DNA of 38,254 nt from an uncultured Prevotella sp. (GCA_900316015.1 ONBG01000033.1:1-38254); one strand, 5' to 3'. Shown: positions 8,602 through 23,267, counted from the stretch's first letter. Program-made: numbers and translations. The notes: generated by a model from the sequence alone, not told the origin.

Positions 8602-10560
8602 TCATTCTGCATATAGGATCAGAGCCGATTGGGGATCGACGGTTACCTTTCCACCGTCCATCTCTCCCATTCCTGCCTCATCGATGATTCCATCACAGCA
8701 TGCAACGGTCCACCTTCCTTCTGGGATCTCCACCTCACGGCTTTCCCGATTGCCGTTGAGGATGACGATCACCCTTCCCCAGCTGTCGCCAACAGGCTTA
8801 CCTTGGATCATGAAGCCCACCAAGCAAGGCTGAGAGGGGAAGAAGCTCAGGCATTCCCTGACCTTGTCAGCCGTTCCCAAACGGAACGCGGGATGGTTCT
8901 TGCGCAACTGGATCAGTCGCTTGTAATAAGCGAATACCTGTGGATAAGCAGAGAGATGGTTCCAGTTGAGCTCGTTGATACTATCCGGAGAATTGAAGCT
9001 GTTATGCACGCCTTTCTTGTCGCGCAGCATCTCCTCCCCACTCAAGAGGAAAGGAATACCCTGGGATGTAAAGACCGCGGTCTGTGCCAGTTCATCCAAA
9101 CGGATCAGCTCTTCCTCGCCGATACCCGGGATAGAGGAGCGCAGGCGGTCGACGAGGCACATGTCATCGTGGCAGCTCACATAGCTGATCATTTGCGTAG
9201 GGTCGTTGGCCCAGGCCTCCTTGCTGTAGTTGACCTGCCGCATATCGACCTGAGGATGGGCAATGCAGCCGGCGATACCAAACTTCAGGCTCTCTTCGAG
9301 TCCTGGTACTCCAGCCAAGAAGCCGCCTTTGTGGTCATCGCTGAACGGTCCGCGAAGCGCATCGCGCATATCATCGCAGAAGGCACCGATGCCATGGAGC
9401 TGTTTGGTGTTGGCTTTCACGGCGAGTTTCTCAGTAGGATAGGCACACTGCCCGGCACTCCATCCCTCGCCATAGATATAGATGCTGGGGTCGATGTCGT
9501 TGACCATCTCGCGGATCTCATTCATCGTCTCTATGTCATGGACGCCCATCAGGTCGAAACGGAAGCCATCGACGTGATACTCTTCGATCCAGTACTTCAC
9601 GCTCTCCTTCATGAAGGCGCGCATGATTGCATGCTCGGAGGCTGTCTCATTGCCACAGCCTGAGCCATTGCTGGGCGTGCCGTCAGCGTTGAAGCGGTAG
9701 TAGACATGAGGCCAAGTCAGTTGGAAATTGCTGTGGTCGAGGCCGAAGGTATGGTTGTAGACCACGTCGAGGATGACGCGGATACCCGCCTTGTGCAAGG
9801 CCTGCACCATCTGCTTGAACTCGCGGATGCGGCAGGTCGGATCGTAGGGATCGGTGCTGTAACTGCCCTCCGGCACATTGTAGTTGAGCGGATCATAGCC
9901 CCAGTTGTATTGGGGCTGGTCGAGTCTCGTCTCGTCTACCGAGGCATAATCGAACGAGGGCAGGATGTGAATGGCATTCACGCCGAGGCTTTTCAGATAA
10001 TCAATCGCCTTCGGTTCGGTGAGGGCAAGGAATTTCCCTCGATGGGCCAAACCCGATGTGGGTGAGATGGAGAAGTCGCGGAAGTGCATCTCGTAGATAA
10101 CCAGGTCGACAGGTGACTTCAGTGCGGGTCGCTTGTCTTCAGCCCAACCTGCGGGATTGGTCTCTGTCATGTCGATGATCGCGCCGCGCCGTCCGTTGAC
10201 ACCCACGGCCTTTGCAAAGACACCGGGTGTCTCGCGCGGATTTTTCTTGTCGCCAGAGATGTCGAACGTATAGTACTTGCCCTTCCAATTGCCTTTCACG
10301 TCAGCCGTCCAACCTCCCCACTCGCTGATCTTCATTTTAACGGTTTTCAGCGGTTGACCACCTAAGGGCTCACTGTAGAGACGCAAGACAACCTTCTTTC
10401 CTTTCGGTGGACAACCGAGGAAAGAGAACCCAGTCCCTTCGGGCGTATAGCCTGTCTGGAAATAATAATCGATGGCCATCGTATCAGGGTCTACAGCCTG
10501 AGCATGCGAGGCGATGTTGCCTACGACAAAAAGAGCCATAAAAAGAGATTTTAGCTTCAT
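8602..10560 (-). CDS. pulA: Type I pullulanase, GH13 debranching enzyme
   Basis: This enzyme hydrolyses alpha-1,6 branch points in amylopectin- or glycogen-derived oligosaccharides. The 652-residue protein has a signal peptide ending near SHAQA (residue 22), so it should act in the periplasm. A CBM48-like N-domain occupies about residues 30-130. The type I pullulanase signature YNWGYDP is at 218-224. Catalytic residues are Asp336 (GFRFDLMG), Glu365 (IYGEGW) and Asp465 (SCHDD). The C-terminal beta-domain is complete. It lies between GH97 and the neopullulanase, so branch removal and chain cutting are co-expressed. No lipobox is present. Confidence 0.93.
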   Translation of the reverse strand: MKLKSLFMALFVVGNIASHAQAVDPDTMAIDYYFQTGYTPEGTGFSFLGCPPKGKKVVLRLYSEPLGGQPLKTVKMKISEWGGWTADVKGNWKGKYYTFDISGDKKNPRETPGVFAKAVGVNGRRGAIIDMTETNPAGWAEDKRPALKSPVDLVIYEMHFRDFSISPTSGLAHRGKFLALTEPKAIDYLKSLGVNAIHILPSFDYASVDETRLDQPQYNWGYDPLNYNVPEGSYSTDPYDPTCRIREFKQMVQALHKAGIRVILDVVYNHTFGLDHSNFQLTWPHVYYRFNADGTPSNGSGCGNETASEHAIMRAFMKESVKYWIEEYHVDGFRFDLMGVHDIETMNEIREMVNDIDPSIYIYGEGWSAGQCAYPTEKLAVKANTKQLHGIGAFCDDMRDALRGPFSDDHKGGFLAGVPGLEESLKFGIAGCIAHPQVDMRQVNYSKEAWANDPTQMISYVSCHDDMCLVDRLRSSIPGIGEEELIRLDELAQTAVFTSQGIPFLLSGEEMLRDKKGVHNSFNSPDSINELNWNHLSAYPQVFAYYKRLIQLRKNHPAFRLGTADKVRECLSFFPSQPCLVGFMIQGKPVGDSWGRVIVILNGNRESREVEIPEGRWTVACCDGIIDEAGMGEMDGGKVTVDPQSALILYAE

Positions 10561-10584
10561 CGGTGTTGATTATATGGAAAGGGA

Positions 10585-10616
10585 GCTGGCTGGAGTCTAC
10601 ACGACATCCAACCAGC
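10585..10616 (-). other. Intercistronic hairpin between GH97 and pullulanase genes
   Basis: GCTGGCTGG (10585-10593) can pair with CCAACCAGC (10608-10616) with one mismatch. It sits in the 74-nt gap between the GH97 and pulA genes. There is no T-run, so a transcript-stability or partial-termination role is more likely than full termination. Confidence 0.3.
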
Positions 10617-10634
10617 CTGTCCTATTGGGTCTTG

Positions 10635-15484
<4,850 letters not shown>

Positions 15485-15561
15485 AGCCTTTGGTTAATAA
15501 ATTTCCGTGTAAAGTTAACCATTATTATGAAGGGGGCGGATAAAATCTTTGCATAAAAAGG

Positions 15562-15585
15562 CAAAAATACCATGCAAACGTTTAC
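15562..15585 (-). promoter_or_regulatory. GH77-operon promoter with LacI-type operator
   Basis: On the minus strand a -7 box TATTTTTG (15562-15569) lies about 78 nt before the GH77 start. Directly upstream of it is the palindrome GCAAACGTTTAC (15574-15585, plus-strand reading), matching a site in the lacI-susC gap with one difference. A clear TTTG -33 box is missing at 19-21 nt, so promoter strength may depend on the regulator. Confidence 0.5.
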
Positions 15586-15638
15586 TGAATTCGTTTCATC
15601 CCATCAATTGTTAACCCTTGGCAGTAGCCAATAAAGAG

Positions 15639-15679
15639 TATCCTGTGCACGGCAGCCCAAGGCAGCCATGCACAGGATA
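15639..15679 (-). terminator. Hairpin terminator after the lacI-MFS unit
   Basis: TATCCTGTGCA (15639-15649) and TGCACAGGATA (15669-15679) form a perfect 11-bp stem with a 19-nt loop, starting 22 nt past the MFS stop on the minus strand. The following minus-strand bases (CTCTTTATT) are only modestly T-rich. It separates lacI-MFS from the GH77 operon. Confidence 0.6.
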
Positions 15680-15701
15680 TCATTCATCCGGACTGTTCGG
15701 A

Positions 15702-17006
15702 TTACTTTTTCTGGATAACGGTCACGCTCATGGCACCCAAGAAGAGCAGGACACCAGCGACAATCATCATATTATATTGATGCTCTCCCACGACGGCAAG
15801 GATCAACCCACCGGTAAGTCCGGCGAGGATCTGCGGCAGACAAATCGAGCAATTGAATAATCCCAAGTAGGTACCCATGTGCGGGCGTCCCTCTAACGCA
15901 TTGGTAACAATGGTGAAAGGCAGGGCAAGCATGGCAGCCCATGCACAACCGATGAGGGCAAAAGGCAGGAAGAGTGTCCACTTGTCGGGCATGAAAGGCA
16001 CCAAGGCGAAGCCAATACCCCCGATGACCAGACTGATGGCATACGCCGCCTTCAGACCGAATCGACGCTCTAAGGGAGACAGGCACATGGCCCAGAGCAC
16101 GCTCGCCACCGACTGGACGGCAAAGACGATGCCCACCCAGTCGCCAGCTGCCTGGAAATCAGCCGACTTTGCGTCGGTAGTATGCCATACCGTATCGGCA
16201 ATGGTGCCTGTGGTGTAATTCCACATAAAGAGGAAGGCAGCCCAACAGAAGAACTGCACCAAAGCCACTCTCCAGTAGTTCGTAGGGGAATGCCGCAGCA
16301 AATCAACGAGATTGACATGGTCTTCCTTTTCCACCGAGGTCCCATGATACTCAGCATATTCCTTCGGTGGCATCTCCCTGACATTCATGCAAGTATAGAT
16401 GACACAGACGATGAGGATGACAGCCCCCACATAGAAAGCCATCTTTAATGAGGTGGGCACTCCATGGGAAGCATCCGTGCTCAAGCCGATGTAGGACATT
16501 AGGAAGGGAAGGGCAAAGCCTACTACCTGTCCTAAGTTGCAAAGGAAGCTCTGGATGGCATACGCCAATCCCTTTTGCTTCTCGTTGACCATATCTCCCA
16601 CCATCATCTTGAAAGGCTGCATGGCCATATTCAGTGATGTATCCAAGAACATCAAGATAATGGCACCTAAGGTCATCGCCACCCAGAACACATCACTCAG
16701 GCTACCTGCATTAGGCAAGAGGAACATCACGATCACCGCGATGAGGGAGCCTATTATTAAATAAGGTATACGCCGACCCAAACGGCACCAGGTACGGTCG
16801 CTGAGGACACCAACGATGGGCTGCACGATCATTCCCATCAACGGTGGAAGGATCCAGAAGAAGCTCAGACTCTTAGGGTCTGCACCCATCGTGGCAAAGA
16901 TTCGGGAAATATTCCCACTCTGAAGGGCATAGGCAATCTGCACGCCGAAGAAGCCGAAACTAAGATTGAACAAAGTCAACCGGCTTAAATCAGGTTTCTG
17001 TTTCAT
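15702..17006 (-). CDS. SLC45-like MFS sugar permease, probable maltose/maltodextrin importer
   Basis: This inner-membrane major-facilitator protein has 434 residues and about twelve hydrophobic segments. The N-terminus (LFNLSFGFFGVQIAYALQSGN) and the loop VGVLSDRTWCRLGRRIPYL, with the MFS motif-A pattern after helix 2, are characteristic of the SLC45/sucrose-type sugar:proton group common in Bacteroidota. Placed 22 nt after the lacI gene inside a starch locus, it most likely brings maltose or short dextrins from periplasm to cytoplasm for the GH77 enzyme. The start is ATG 17006; the frame runs to 17045 but would overlap lacI. The substrate is inferred from context. Confidence 0.87.
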   Translation of the reverse strand: MKQKPDLSRLTLFNLSFGFFGVQIAYALQSGNISRIFATMGADPKSLSFFWILPPLMGMIVQPIVGVLSDRTWCRLGRRIPYLIIGSLIAVIVMFLLPNAGSLSDVFWVAMTLGAIILMFLDTSLNMAMQPFKMMVGDMVNEKQKGLAYAIQSFLCNLGQVVGFALPFLMSYIGLSTDASHGVPTSLKMAFYVGAVILIVCVIYTCMNVREMPPKEYAEYHGTSVEKEDHVNLVDLLRHSPTNYWRVALVQFFCWAAFLFMWNYTTGTIADTVWHTTDAKSADFQAAGDWVGIVFAVQSVASVLWAMCLSPLERRFGLKAAYAISLVIGGIGFALVPFMPDKWTLFLPFALIGCAWAAMLALPFTIVTNALEGRPHMGTYLGLFNCSICLPQILAGLTGGLILAVVGEHQYNMMIVAGVLLFLGAMSVTVIQKK

Positions 17007-17028
17007 TTGATATTTGTTTTTAGTTATT

Positions 17029-18054
17029 TTATCGAGTTGTACCACGGATAATCAATTTTGTCCTGACAATCCGCTTTTCAATACTGTCCTTGGGAATCAA
17101 TCCTTCTACCTTGTTGATCAGGATGTTAGCAGCCTCTTCCCCTACCATGGTTCCACGTTGCTCCACAGTTGTCAACATCGGCTCACAGGAGATGGCCCTA
17201 ACACCATTGGTAAACCCACAGATGCTCACGTCATCCGGCACGTTGAACCCCATCCTCTTCACCGTATAGAGAATACCGATGGCAGTATCGTCATTCACAG
17301 CGAAGAAGCCATCTGGATGATCCGGTCGATTCATCATCTCCGGGGTCATGACCTCTGCGTCCGAGCGGTTGTCGCATAATAGTGTCAGAGATTCATCAAA
17401 GCTCATGCCGTGCCGAACCAAGGCATCCTTATAGCCATTGAAGCGGTTCTTGGAAATTTCCAAGTTGATGGGAGAACCATAGAATGCAATCCGCTTGCAA
17501 CCCGTCTCGATCAGATGGGAGACTGCGGTATAAGCACCCATGTAGTCATCCACCACGACACGACTGGCATCCACGCCGGTGCAGATACGGTCGTAGAAGA
17601 CAATTGGAATGCCATTGTCCATCAATTTCTGGAAATGGTCATACCTTGTGGTATCTTTCGCCTGCGACACGATGACACCGCACACCCGGTTACGGTAAAA
17701 CTGTTCGCAGATACGTTGTTCCTGCTCGTATTTCTCGTTGCTTTGGGCAATCAACGTCAGGTAGCCCCGGGCAGAAGCCTCCTCTTCGATCCCACTAAGA
17801 ATGGTATCGAAGTAATGGTGGACCAGTTGTGGGACGATCACGCCAATCACATTCACTGGCTTGACACGGGAATGCCGCAGTTGTTCTCCCAGGACATTCG
17901 GAAAGAAGTTATGCTCACGGGCATACGCCTGTATCTTCTCCCGAGTCTTCTGGTTGATATGGGGGTTATTGGCAAGTGCACGGGAAACTGTCGCTATAGA
18001 GACATTTAGCTCCCGCGCGATATCTTTCATCGTGATAGGACTCAATTGTTCCAT
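17029..18054 (-). CDS. LacI-family regulator of the starch/maltose locus
   Basis: The 341-residue DNA-binding protein starts with a LacI helix-turn-helix (ITMKDIARELNVSIATVSRALANN) and hinge-helix region (residues about 7-60). The periplasmic-binding-like sugar domain follows: VNVIGVIVPQLVHHYF, CGVIVSQAK, GIPIVFYDRI, DGFFAVNDDTAIG and VSICGFTNG. It is co-transcribed with the MFS permease and divergent from susC. Its likely operator, GCAAACGATTAC, lies in the shared upstream gap and recurs at other promoters of the locus. B. thetaiotaomicron uses the membrane regulator SusR for its sus genes, whereas a LacI-type regulator takes that place here. The effector is probably maltose or a maltodextrin (inference). 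Whether it represses or activates each promoter cannot be read. Confidence 0.93.
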   Translation of the reverse strand: MEQLSPITMKDIARELNVSIATVSRALANNPHINQKTREKIQAYAREHNFFPNVLGEQLRHSRVKPVNVIGVIVPQLVHHYFDTILSGIEEEASARGYLTLIAQSNEKYEQEQRICEQFYRNRVCGVIVSQAKDTTRYDHFQKLMDNGIPIVFYDRICTGVDASRVVVDDYMGAYTAVSHLIETGCKRIAFYGSPINLEISKNRFNGYKDALVRHGMSFDESLTLLCDNRSDAEVMTPEMMNRPDHPDGFFAVNDDTAIGILYTVKRMGFNVPDDVSICGFTNGVRAISCEPMLTTVEQRGTMVGEEAANILINKVEGLIPKDSIEKRIVRTKLIIRGTTR

Positions 18055-18077
18055 GATTGTTTATACGTTAGCGAGAG

Positions 18078-18153
18078 CAAAGTTATCGAAAACGACGGAA
18101 CGATGATCCCGCACCTTATTATATTTTTATGATTTCGTTATGCAAACGATTAC
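18078..18153 (-). promoter_or_regulatory. lacI-type gene promoter and shared LacI operator
   Basis: A minus-strand -7 box TAACTTTG (18078-18085) precedes the regulator start by about 24 nt. The -33 box is not recognisable. The palindrome-like GCAAACGATTAC at 18142-18153 matches the site before GH77 in 11 of 12 positions. It lies midway in the divergent gap, so it could control both the regulator and susC. Confidence 0.5.
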
Positions 18154-18208
18154 TTTGTTTATCTAACGTTTTTTACAGAAAAAAAGTACAACCTAACTTG
18201 ATTAAATA

Positions 18209-18443
18209 TACTTTTGCAACGTGAATAAGTTGAAAAAGGATACCCGCTCAGGGTCATAAAGGACTTGCATGGAAAGAGTGGAGAACCTAATGATCAGTTA
18301 CATTTGAATCGCAAAGTCTACTAACTTAAAGTAAGTATAGATAATCAATATATTTATTTTTAAAGGAATGGATTATACGAAGAGAATGCCTAAATCTTAG
18401 AATTAACATTAAAATGACAAATACAGTTAACTAAAAAAGTAGA
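18209..18443 (+). promoter_or_regulatory. susC promoter (-7 box) and long leader
   Basis: TACTTTTG at 18209-18216 matches TAnnTTTG, but no TTTG is found 19-21 nt upstream, which fits a promoter that needs an activator. It implies a leader of about 220 nt before susC. The leader is A-rich with no convincing gene; I see no clear terminator hairpin or known riboswitch in it. Confidence 0.4.
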
Positions 18444-21400
18444 ATGATGAAGCAGGTAAAATTTACAATGCCTCTAAGGATGCTTGCAGTAATATGTGGG
18501 TTAATCCTTTCAGTCAGTGCTTATGCGCAGCAAATTACTGTGCAAGGCAATGTTAAGGATGGTACCGGCGAGCCTATCATCGGAGCTACCATACGTGTTG
18601 AAGGCGTACAGGGTGGTACCGTGACCGACCTTGACGGTAATTTCGTCCTTAAAGCGAACCAAGGTGCAACAATCACTGTTTCCTACATCGGATACCAAAC
18701 AGCGAAGGTTGCCGCAGCTCCTAATTTGCAAATCGTATTGAAAGATGAGGTTGCCAAGTCGTTGAACGAGGTCGTCGTCATCGGTTACGGTGTTGCTAAG
18801 AAATCTGACTTAACTGGTTCTGTGACAGCCCTTCGCCCTGACTCGAAGAACAAAGGCGTGGTTGTCAACCCACAGGATATGTTGGAAGGCAAGGTTGCCG
18901 GCGTGAACATCACCAGCGATGGTGGTACCCCTGGCGGCAAGTCAAATATCCGTATCCGTGGCGGTTCGTCACTGAATGCCAGCAACGACCCGTTGATCGT
19001 CGTCGACAACGTGCCCTTGGACAACAATGGTGTAAAGGGTGTTGCAAACATCCTCTCTACCATCAACCCTCAGGACATCGAGAGTTTCAACGTGTTGAAA
19101 GACGCTTCTGCAACTGCCATCTATGGTTCTCGTGGTTCCAATGGTGTCATCATTATCACTACCAAGAAAGGTCATAAAGGCGGCGTAAAAGTTTCCTACA
19201 ATGGCAGCATGACATTAGGCTGGAAGAAAGGTACCATTGACGTGCTCGACGGCGATGCGTTCCGCCAGCTGATCAAGGACAAATGGGGTGAAAGCTCTAA
19301 CGCTTATGCCGCCCTGGGCACTGCCAATACCGACTGGCAGGACTTAATCTACCGTACCTCCATCAGCCACGATCATGGCGTGACCGTGTCTGGCTCTGCA
19401 GGTTCTTATCTTCCTTACCGTGTTTCTGTCGGCTATACCGACCAGCAAGGTATTCTGAAGACATCAGACTTCAAGCGTGTGACAGGTTCCGTGACCCTGA
19501 GTCCTTCCTTGTTAAACAACCACTTGAACATCAACTTGAACGGCAAGGGTATGTATGCCCACAGCCAATTTGCCAACACGGATGCCGTGGGTGCTGCCAT
19601 CAACATGGACCCAACCCAGGATCCTTACTCTTATACATCACGCTGGTACACCGATGCCAACTTCCATAACAACGGCGACGGCACTGCCAATATCTACGCG
19701 GGATCCCTCCAACAAACGCGCAACAACCTCGGCGGTTATTTCGAATGGCTGAAGGCTGGCAGTTACAACGACCCCACTTGGCCGTTCACATGGAATGAAC
19801 TTGCCACGAAGAACCCGTTGGCTGTGCTCAACGAGCGCCAAGACATCGCAAACAGCCGTGAATTTATCGGAAGTGCAGACGTCGACTATAAAGTACACGG
19901 ATTCGAAGACCTGCGCCTCCACGCTACCCTCGGTGCAGATATAGCAAAAGGTAAACAGGTAACCGTTAACACTCCGGCTTATCCTGACAATACTTATAAC
20001 TACTATGGCTATCACGGAAGTGAGTCGATCCTGAAGCGTAACCTGTCTCTGAGTGCGTACGCTCAGTATTATCATGACTTCAACGACAAAGCTAAAAATC
20101 ACTTCGACCTCATGGGTGGTTATGAGTGGCAGCATTTCTGGAAAGGCACCGACAGTAATAGCCGTGGTTACTACCAGCAAACGAACAATGACGAGAACCT
20201 GAGGGGAAAAGCTTACAACGAGATTTATTACCAAGCTCGTACGGAAAACTATTTGGTATCCTTCTTCGGTCGTGCCAACTGGAGCTTAATGGACCGTTAC
20301 TATGTAACCGCTACCGTTCGTGATGATGGTTCCTCACGTTTCCAGGACCACTGGTCTGTATTCCCTTCTTTCGCTTTCATGTGGAAGATCAACGAAGAAA
20401 AGAAATTCAAGGAAATCAATTGGCTGTCTGACTTGAAACTCCGTCTCGGTTGGGGACAGACTGGTCAGCAAGACGTGAACAACGACTATGCATGGATTCC
20501 TACTTATACCAAGAATAAAGACAACCGTTCACTTTATCCAGCAGATGGCGACGGTACCCTGTATCGCCCAGACAACTACACCCCGAAACTGAAGTGGGAG
20601 ACCACAACAACTTACAACATCGGTGTTGACTGGGGTATCATCGACCAGCGCCTGACCGGTAGTGTCGACTGGTATTACCGCAAGACGGAAGACCTGCTCA
20701 ACTATGCCCCGACGAAAGCTCTTTCTGCTTTCCGCAACCAGGCTTGGCAGAACATCGGCTCCCTGCGTAACATGGGTGTTGAGACCTCGATCAGTTGGAA
20801 GGCTATCCGCTCTAAGGATTGGTACTGGACATTGGATTATAACTTCACTTATAATAGCAACAAGATCATCGACCTTTCTGGCGTGACCAGCGATGGAAGC
20901 CCTGTTGCAAACACAAGTTTCAAGATTAGTACAGATAAATACCTAGAGTACCAGCAGGTAGGACAGCCAATGAACTCCTTCTGGGTATTCCAGCAGGTTT
21001 ATGACAAGAACGGCAAGGCAATCGAAGGCGCAGTTGTCGACCGTAACGGTGACGGCCAGATTACCAACGACGACCGTTACTACTACAAGAGTCCGGCTGC
21101 TCCAGTCCTGATGGGCTTCGCCTCCCGCTTAGAGTACAAGAACTGGGACTTCAGCTTCTCACTTCGTGCCAGCCTCGGCAACTACGTATATGACGCTGTG
21201 AGCCAGGGATTCCACAACGTGAGCAAGAATGCACTTTGGTCATCCACTAACTTCCTGACCAACAAGACCGCAACTGCTGTGGCAGACAACTGGCAGACAG
21301 ACAACGTGGCTGCTATCCTCTCCGACCGCTGGATTCACAATGCTTCGTTCCTCAAGTGTGACAACATCACCTTAGGCTACAGCTTCCAGGATCTCTTCAA

Positions 21401-21566
21401 GACCGCACATGGCAAAGGCATCGGCGGACGTGCTTATGTAACTGCATCCAATGTATTCACCATCACGAACTATGATGGACTGGATCCAGAGGTGTTCAAT
21501 GGATATGACAACAACGTTTATCCACGTCCATTCTCGCTGATTATCGGTCTGAACCTTAACTTTTAA
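18444..21566 (+). CDS. susC: SusC-type TonB-dependent outer-membrane starch oligosaccharide importer
   Basis: This 1040-residue outer-membrane barrel imports maltooligosaccharides with TonB energy. It shows a signal peptide ending SVSAYAQ, a carboxypeptidase-like regulatory domain (about 32-105, VQGNVKDGTGEPIIGATI), the SusC-typical LNEVVVIGYG and a plug domain (DPLIVVDNVPLD, IESFNVLKDASATAIYGSRG). The long beta-barrel ends in aromatic SLIIGLNLNF. Two ATGs stand in tandem at the start; either may be used. susD follows after 20 nt. The assignment to starch comes from the surrounding amylolytic genes and the regulator, not from the barrel itself. Confidence 0.95.
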   Translation: MMKQVKFTMPLRMLAVICGLILSVSAYAQQITVQGNVKDGTGEPIIGATIRVEGVQGGTVTDLDGNFVLKANQGATITVSYIGYQTAKVAAAPNLQIVLKDEVAKSLNEVVVIGYGVAKKSDLTGSVTALRPDSKNKGVVVNPQDMLEGKVAGVNITSDGGTPGGKSNIRIRGGSSLNASNDPLIVVDNVPLDNNGVKGVANILSTINPQDIESFNVLKDASATAIYGSRGSNGVIIITTKKGHKGGVKVSYNGSMTLGWKKGTIDVLDGDAFRQLIKDKWGESSNAYAALGTANTDWQDLIYRTSISHDHGVTVSGSAGSYLPYRVSVGYTDQQGILKTSDFKRVTGSVTLSPSLLNNHLNINLNGKGMYAHSQFANTDAVGAAINMDPTQDPYSYTSRWYTDANFHNNGDGTANIYAGSLQQTRNNLGGYFEWLKAGSYNDPTWPFTWNELATKNPLAVLNERQDIANSREFIGSADVDYKVHGFEDLRLHATLGADIAKGKQVTVNTPAYPDNTYNYYGYHGSESILKRNLSLSAYAQYYHDFNDKAKNHFDLMGGYEWQHFWKGTDSNSRGYYQQTNNDENLRGKAYNEIYYQARTENYLVSFFGRANWSLMDRYYVTATVRDDGSSRFQDHWSVFPSFAFMWKINEEKKFKEINWLSDLKLRLGWGQTGQQDVNNDYAWIPTYTKNKDNRSLYPADGDGTLYRPDNYTPKLKWETTTTYNIGVDWGIIDQRLTGSVDWYYRKTEDLLNYAPTKALSAFRNQAWQNIGSLRNMGVETSISWKAIRSKDWYWTLDYNFTYNSNKIIDLSGVTSDGSPVANTSFKISTDKYLEYQQVGQPMNSFWVFQQVYDKNGKAIEGAVVDRNGDGQITNDDRYYYKSPAAPVLMGFASRLEYKNWDFSFSLRASLGNYVYDAVSQGFHNVSKNALWSSTNFLTNKTATAVADNWQTDNVAAILSDRWIHNASFLKCDNITLGYSFQDLFKTAHGKGIGGRAYVTASNVFTITNYDGLDPEVFNGYDNNVYPRPFSLIIGLNLNF

Positions 21567-21586
21567 CTTTCTTAGAATTTATAAAT

Positions 21587-23197
21587 ATGAAAACCAATAT
21601 AAGTAAATTCATCATCATGGCTGCCGTTGCCTGCATGACCTTCACGGCCTGCACCGGCGACTTGGATGTCACACCTATCGATCCGAACATGACAACGGAG
21701 GTGACACCATCAGGCCTTTTCAATAAATGCTACGCTAACCTGGGCATGTCGGGTAATGGCCAGGGTGACGATCCTTGCGATATCGATGGTATCGATGGAG
21801 GAACATCAGGTTTCATTCGCCAGTACTGGAACTCCAATGAGCTCACCACCGACGAGGCACTGTGCCACTGGGGTGACGATGGTATCCAACAGTACTGCTA
21901 TAATACATACGATTCCAGCCACCCGATGCTCAACGGCTATTATGCCCGTTTGACAACCGGTATCTCTTACTGCAACCAGTATATCAACACGTTCGGTGAC
22001 CAAGATGCCACAAAGACAGCTGAAGTTCGCTTGATTCGTGCCTTGGAATACTATATGATGATGGATGCCTTTGGCAATATCCCCTTCAGCACGACCTTAG
22101 CAGACCCATCGCGTATGACCCGCAAGGAAGCATTTGACTGGATCGAGAAAGAAATCTTGGATCTTGAGCCCAACCTCTCTGACGCACAGCCGAAGACCGA
22201 CTCCAACCTCAACAGCTATTGCCGGGTTGACAAGGCTGCCGCTTGGATGCTCCTCTCCCGTATGTACCTTAACGCTGAAGTCTACACAGGCACTGCCCAA
22301 TGGGCTAAGGCTGCTGAATATGCCAAGAAAGTCATGGACTCTTCCTATAAGCTCAACACGACAGGATCAGGCAAATGGAGCGCTTACCAGATGCTCTTCA
22401 TGGGCGACAACGGCTCTACAAGTGCTGCACAGGAAGGCGTATGGCGTATCTATCAAGACGGAAAGACCACAACCTCATGGGCTGGATCGCTCTTCCTCAT
22501 GGCTTCAACATATGATGAGAATATGCACGCCGACTGTAGTGGCACCTATCCTGACGCTATCAATGGAACCGGACAGAAATGGGGAGGTAACCGCGCCCGC
22601 AAGGATCTCATCGAGAAGTTCTTCCCCAACGATGACGCGCCTAACATCGCCTGCACCCAAATGCCTGAGGCAGCGGGTGACGACCGCGCTATCTTCGATG
22701 GCTTAGGACGTACCTTAGATAATGGCAATGGCTACTTAGGTACTTTCACCGATGGTTTCGCAGTGGCTAAGTTCAACAATTTCAAGACTGACAACAGCGT
22801 GGGCAAGGATGCTACCTTCCCTGATACCGACTTCTTCCTCTTCCGCGTGGCAGAGGCATACCTGACCTATGCAGAGGCTACTGCCCGCCAGAACGGAAAC
22901 ACAACGACTCCAGAGGGTACTGCTGCCATCAACGCCCTCCGCGCTCGTGCACACGCAACGACCAAGGCTGGCTACAGCTTGTCTGATATCTGTGACGAGT
23001 GGAGCCGCGAGTTCTACTTCGAAGGACTGCGCCGTCCTACTTTGATCCGCTTCGGACGCTTCGGCGGTAACAACAACTACAACTGGAGCTATAAAGGTGG
23101 CGTGAAGAACGGACGTAACTTCGATGCGTCACGCAACATCTTCGCAATCCCATCATCTCAGGTAACGGGTGCCATTACTCAGAATCCTGGCTATTAA
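21587..23197 (+). CDS. susD: SusD-type starch-binding surface lipoprotein
   Basis: This outer-membrane lipoprotein (536 residues) lids the SusC barrel and binds starch helices. The signal peptide ends at lipobox FTAC with lipidated Cys22. SusD/RagB features are seen: RALEYYMMMDAFGNIPF, KAAAWMLLSRMYLNAEVYTG (TPR-like helix) and, near the end, YLTYAEATARQNGNTTTPEGTAAINALRARA and EFYFEGLRRPTLIRFGRF. Size is close to B. thetaiotaomicron SusD. Its position after susC and before two SusE/SusF-like lipoproteins repeats the sus gene order. A strong hairpin follows its stop and may set the ratio to the downstream genes. Confidence 0.95.
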   Translation: MKTNISKFIIMAAVACMTFTACTGDLDVTPIDPNMTTEVTPSGLFNKCYANLGMSGNGQGDDPCDIDGIDGGTSGFIRQYWNSNELTTDEALCHWGDDGIQQYCYNTYDSSHPMLNGYYARLTTGISYCNQYINTFGDQDATKTAEVRLIRALEYYMMMDAFGNIPFSTTLADPSRMTRKEAFDWIEKEILDLEPNLSDAQPKTDSNLNSYCRVDKAAAWMLLSRMYLNAEVYTGTAQWAKAAEYAKKVMDSSYKLNTTGSGKWSAYQMLFMGDNGSTSAAQEGVWRIYQDGKTTTSWAGSLFLMASTYDENMHADCSGTYPDAINGTGQKWGGNRARKDLIEKFFPNDDAPNIACTQMPEAAGDDRAIFDGLGRTLDNGNGYLGTFTDGFAVAKFNNFKTDNSVGKDATFPDTDFFLFRVAEAYLTYAEATARQNGNTTTPEGTAAINALRARAHATTKAGYSLSDICDEWSREFYFEGLRRPTLIRFGRFGGNNNYNWSYKGGVKNGRNFDASRNIFAIPSSQVTGAITQNPGY

Positions 23198-23209
23198 TAG
23201 AAACCATCA

Positions 23210-23233
23210 GCAGGCGGGACCTGTCCCGTCTGC
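23210..23233 (+). other. Intercistronic hairpin between susD and susE
   Basis: GCAGGCGGGA and TCCCGTCTGC form a ten-pair GC-rich stem (one G-T pair) with a CCTG loop, 13 nt after the susD stop. There is no T-run, so it is more likely an mRNA-stability element or partial terminator than a full stop. Confidence 0.55.
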
Positions 23234-23267
23234 CTGAGCATCAAGTTTACATATTAAAGATACAACA

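Noticed and set aside
8629-9663. A 344-codon plus-strand open frame across the pullulanase gene, with similar long frames over susA and GH97
   Set aside because: All lie opposite genes with intact catalytic motifs; the translations show no domain and no promoter or start signal.
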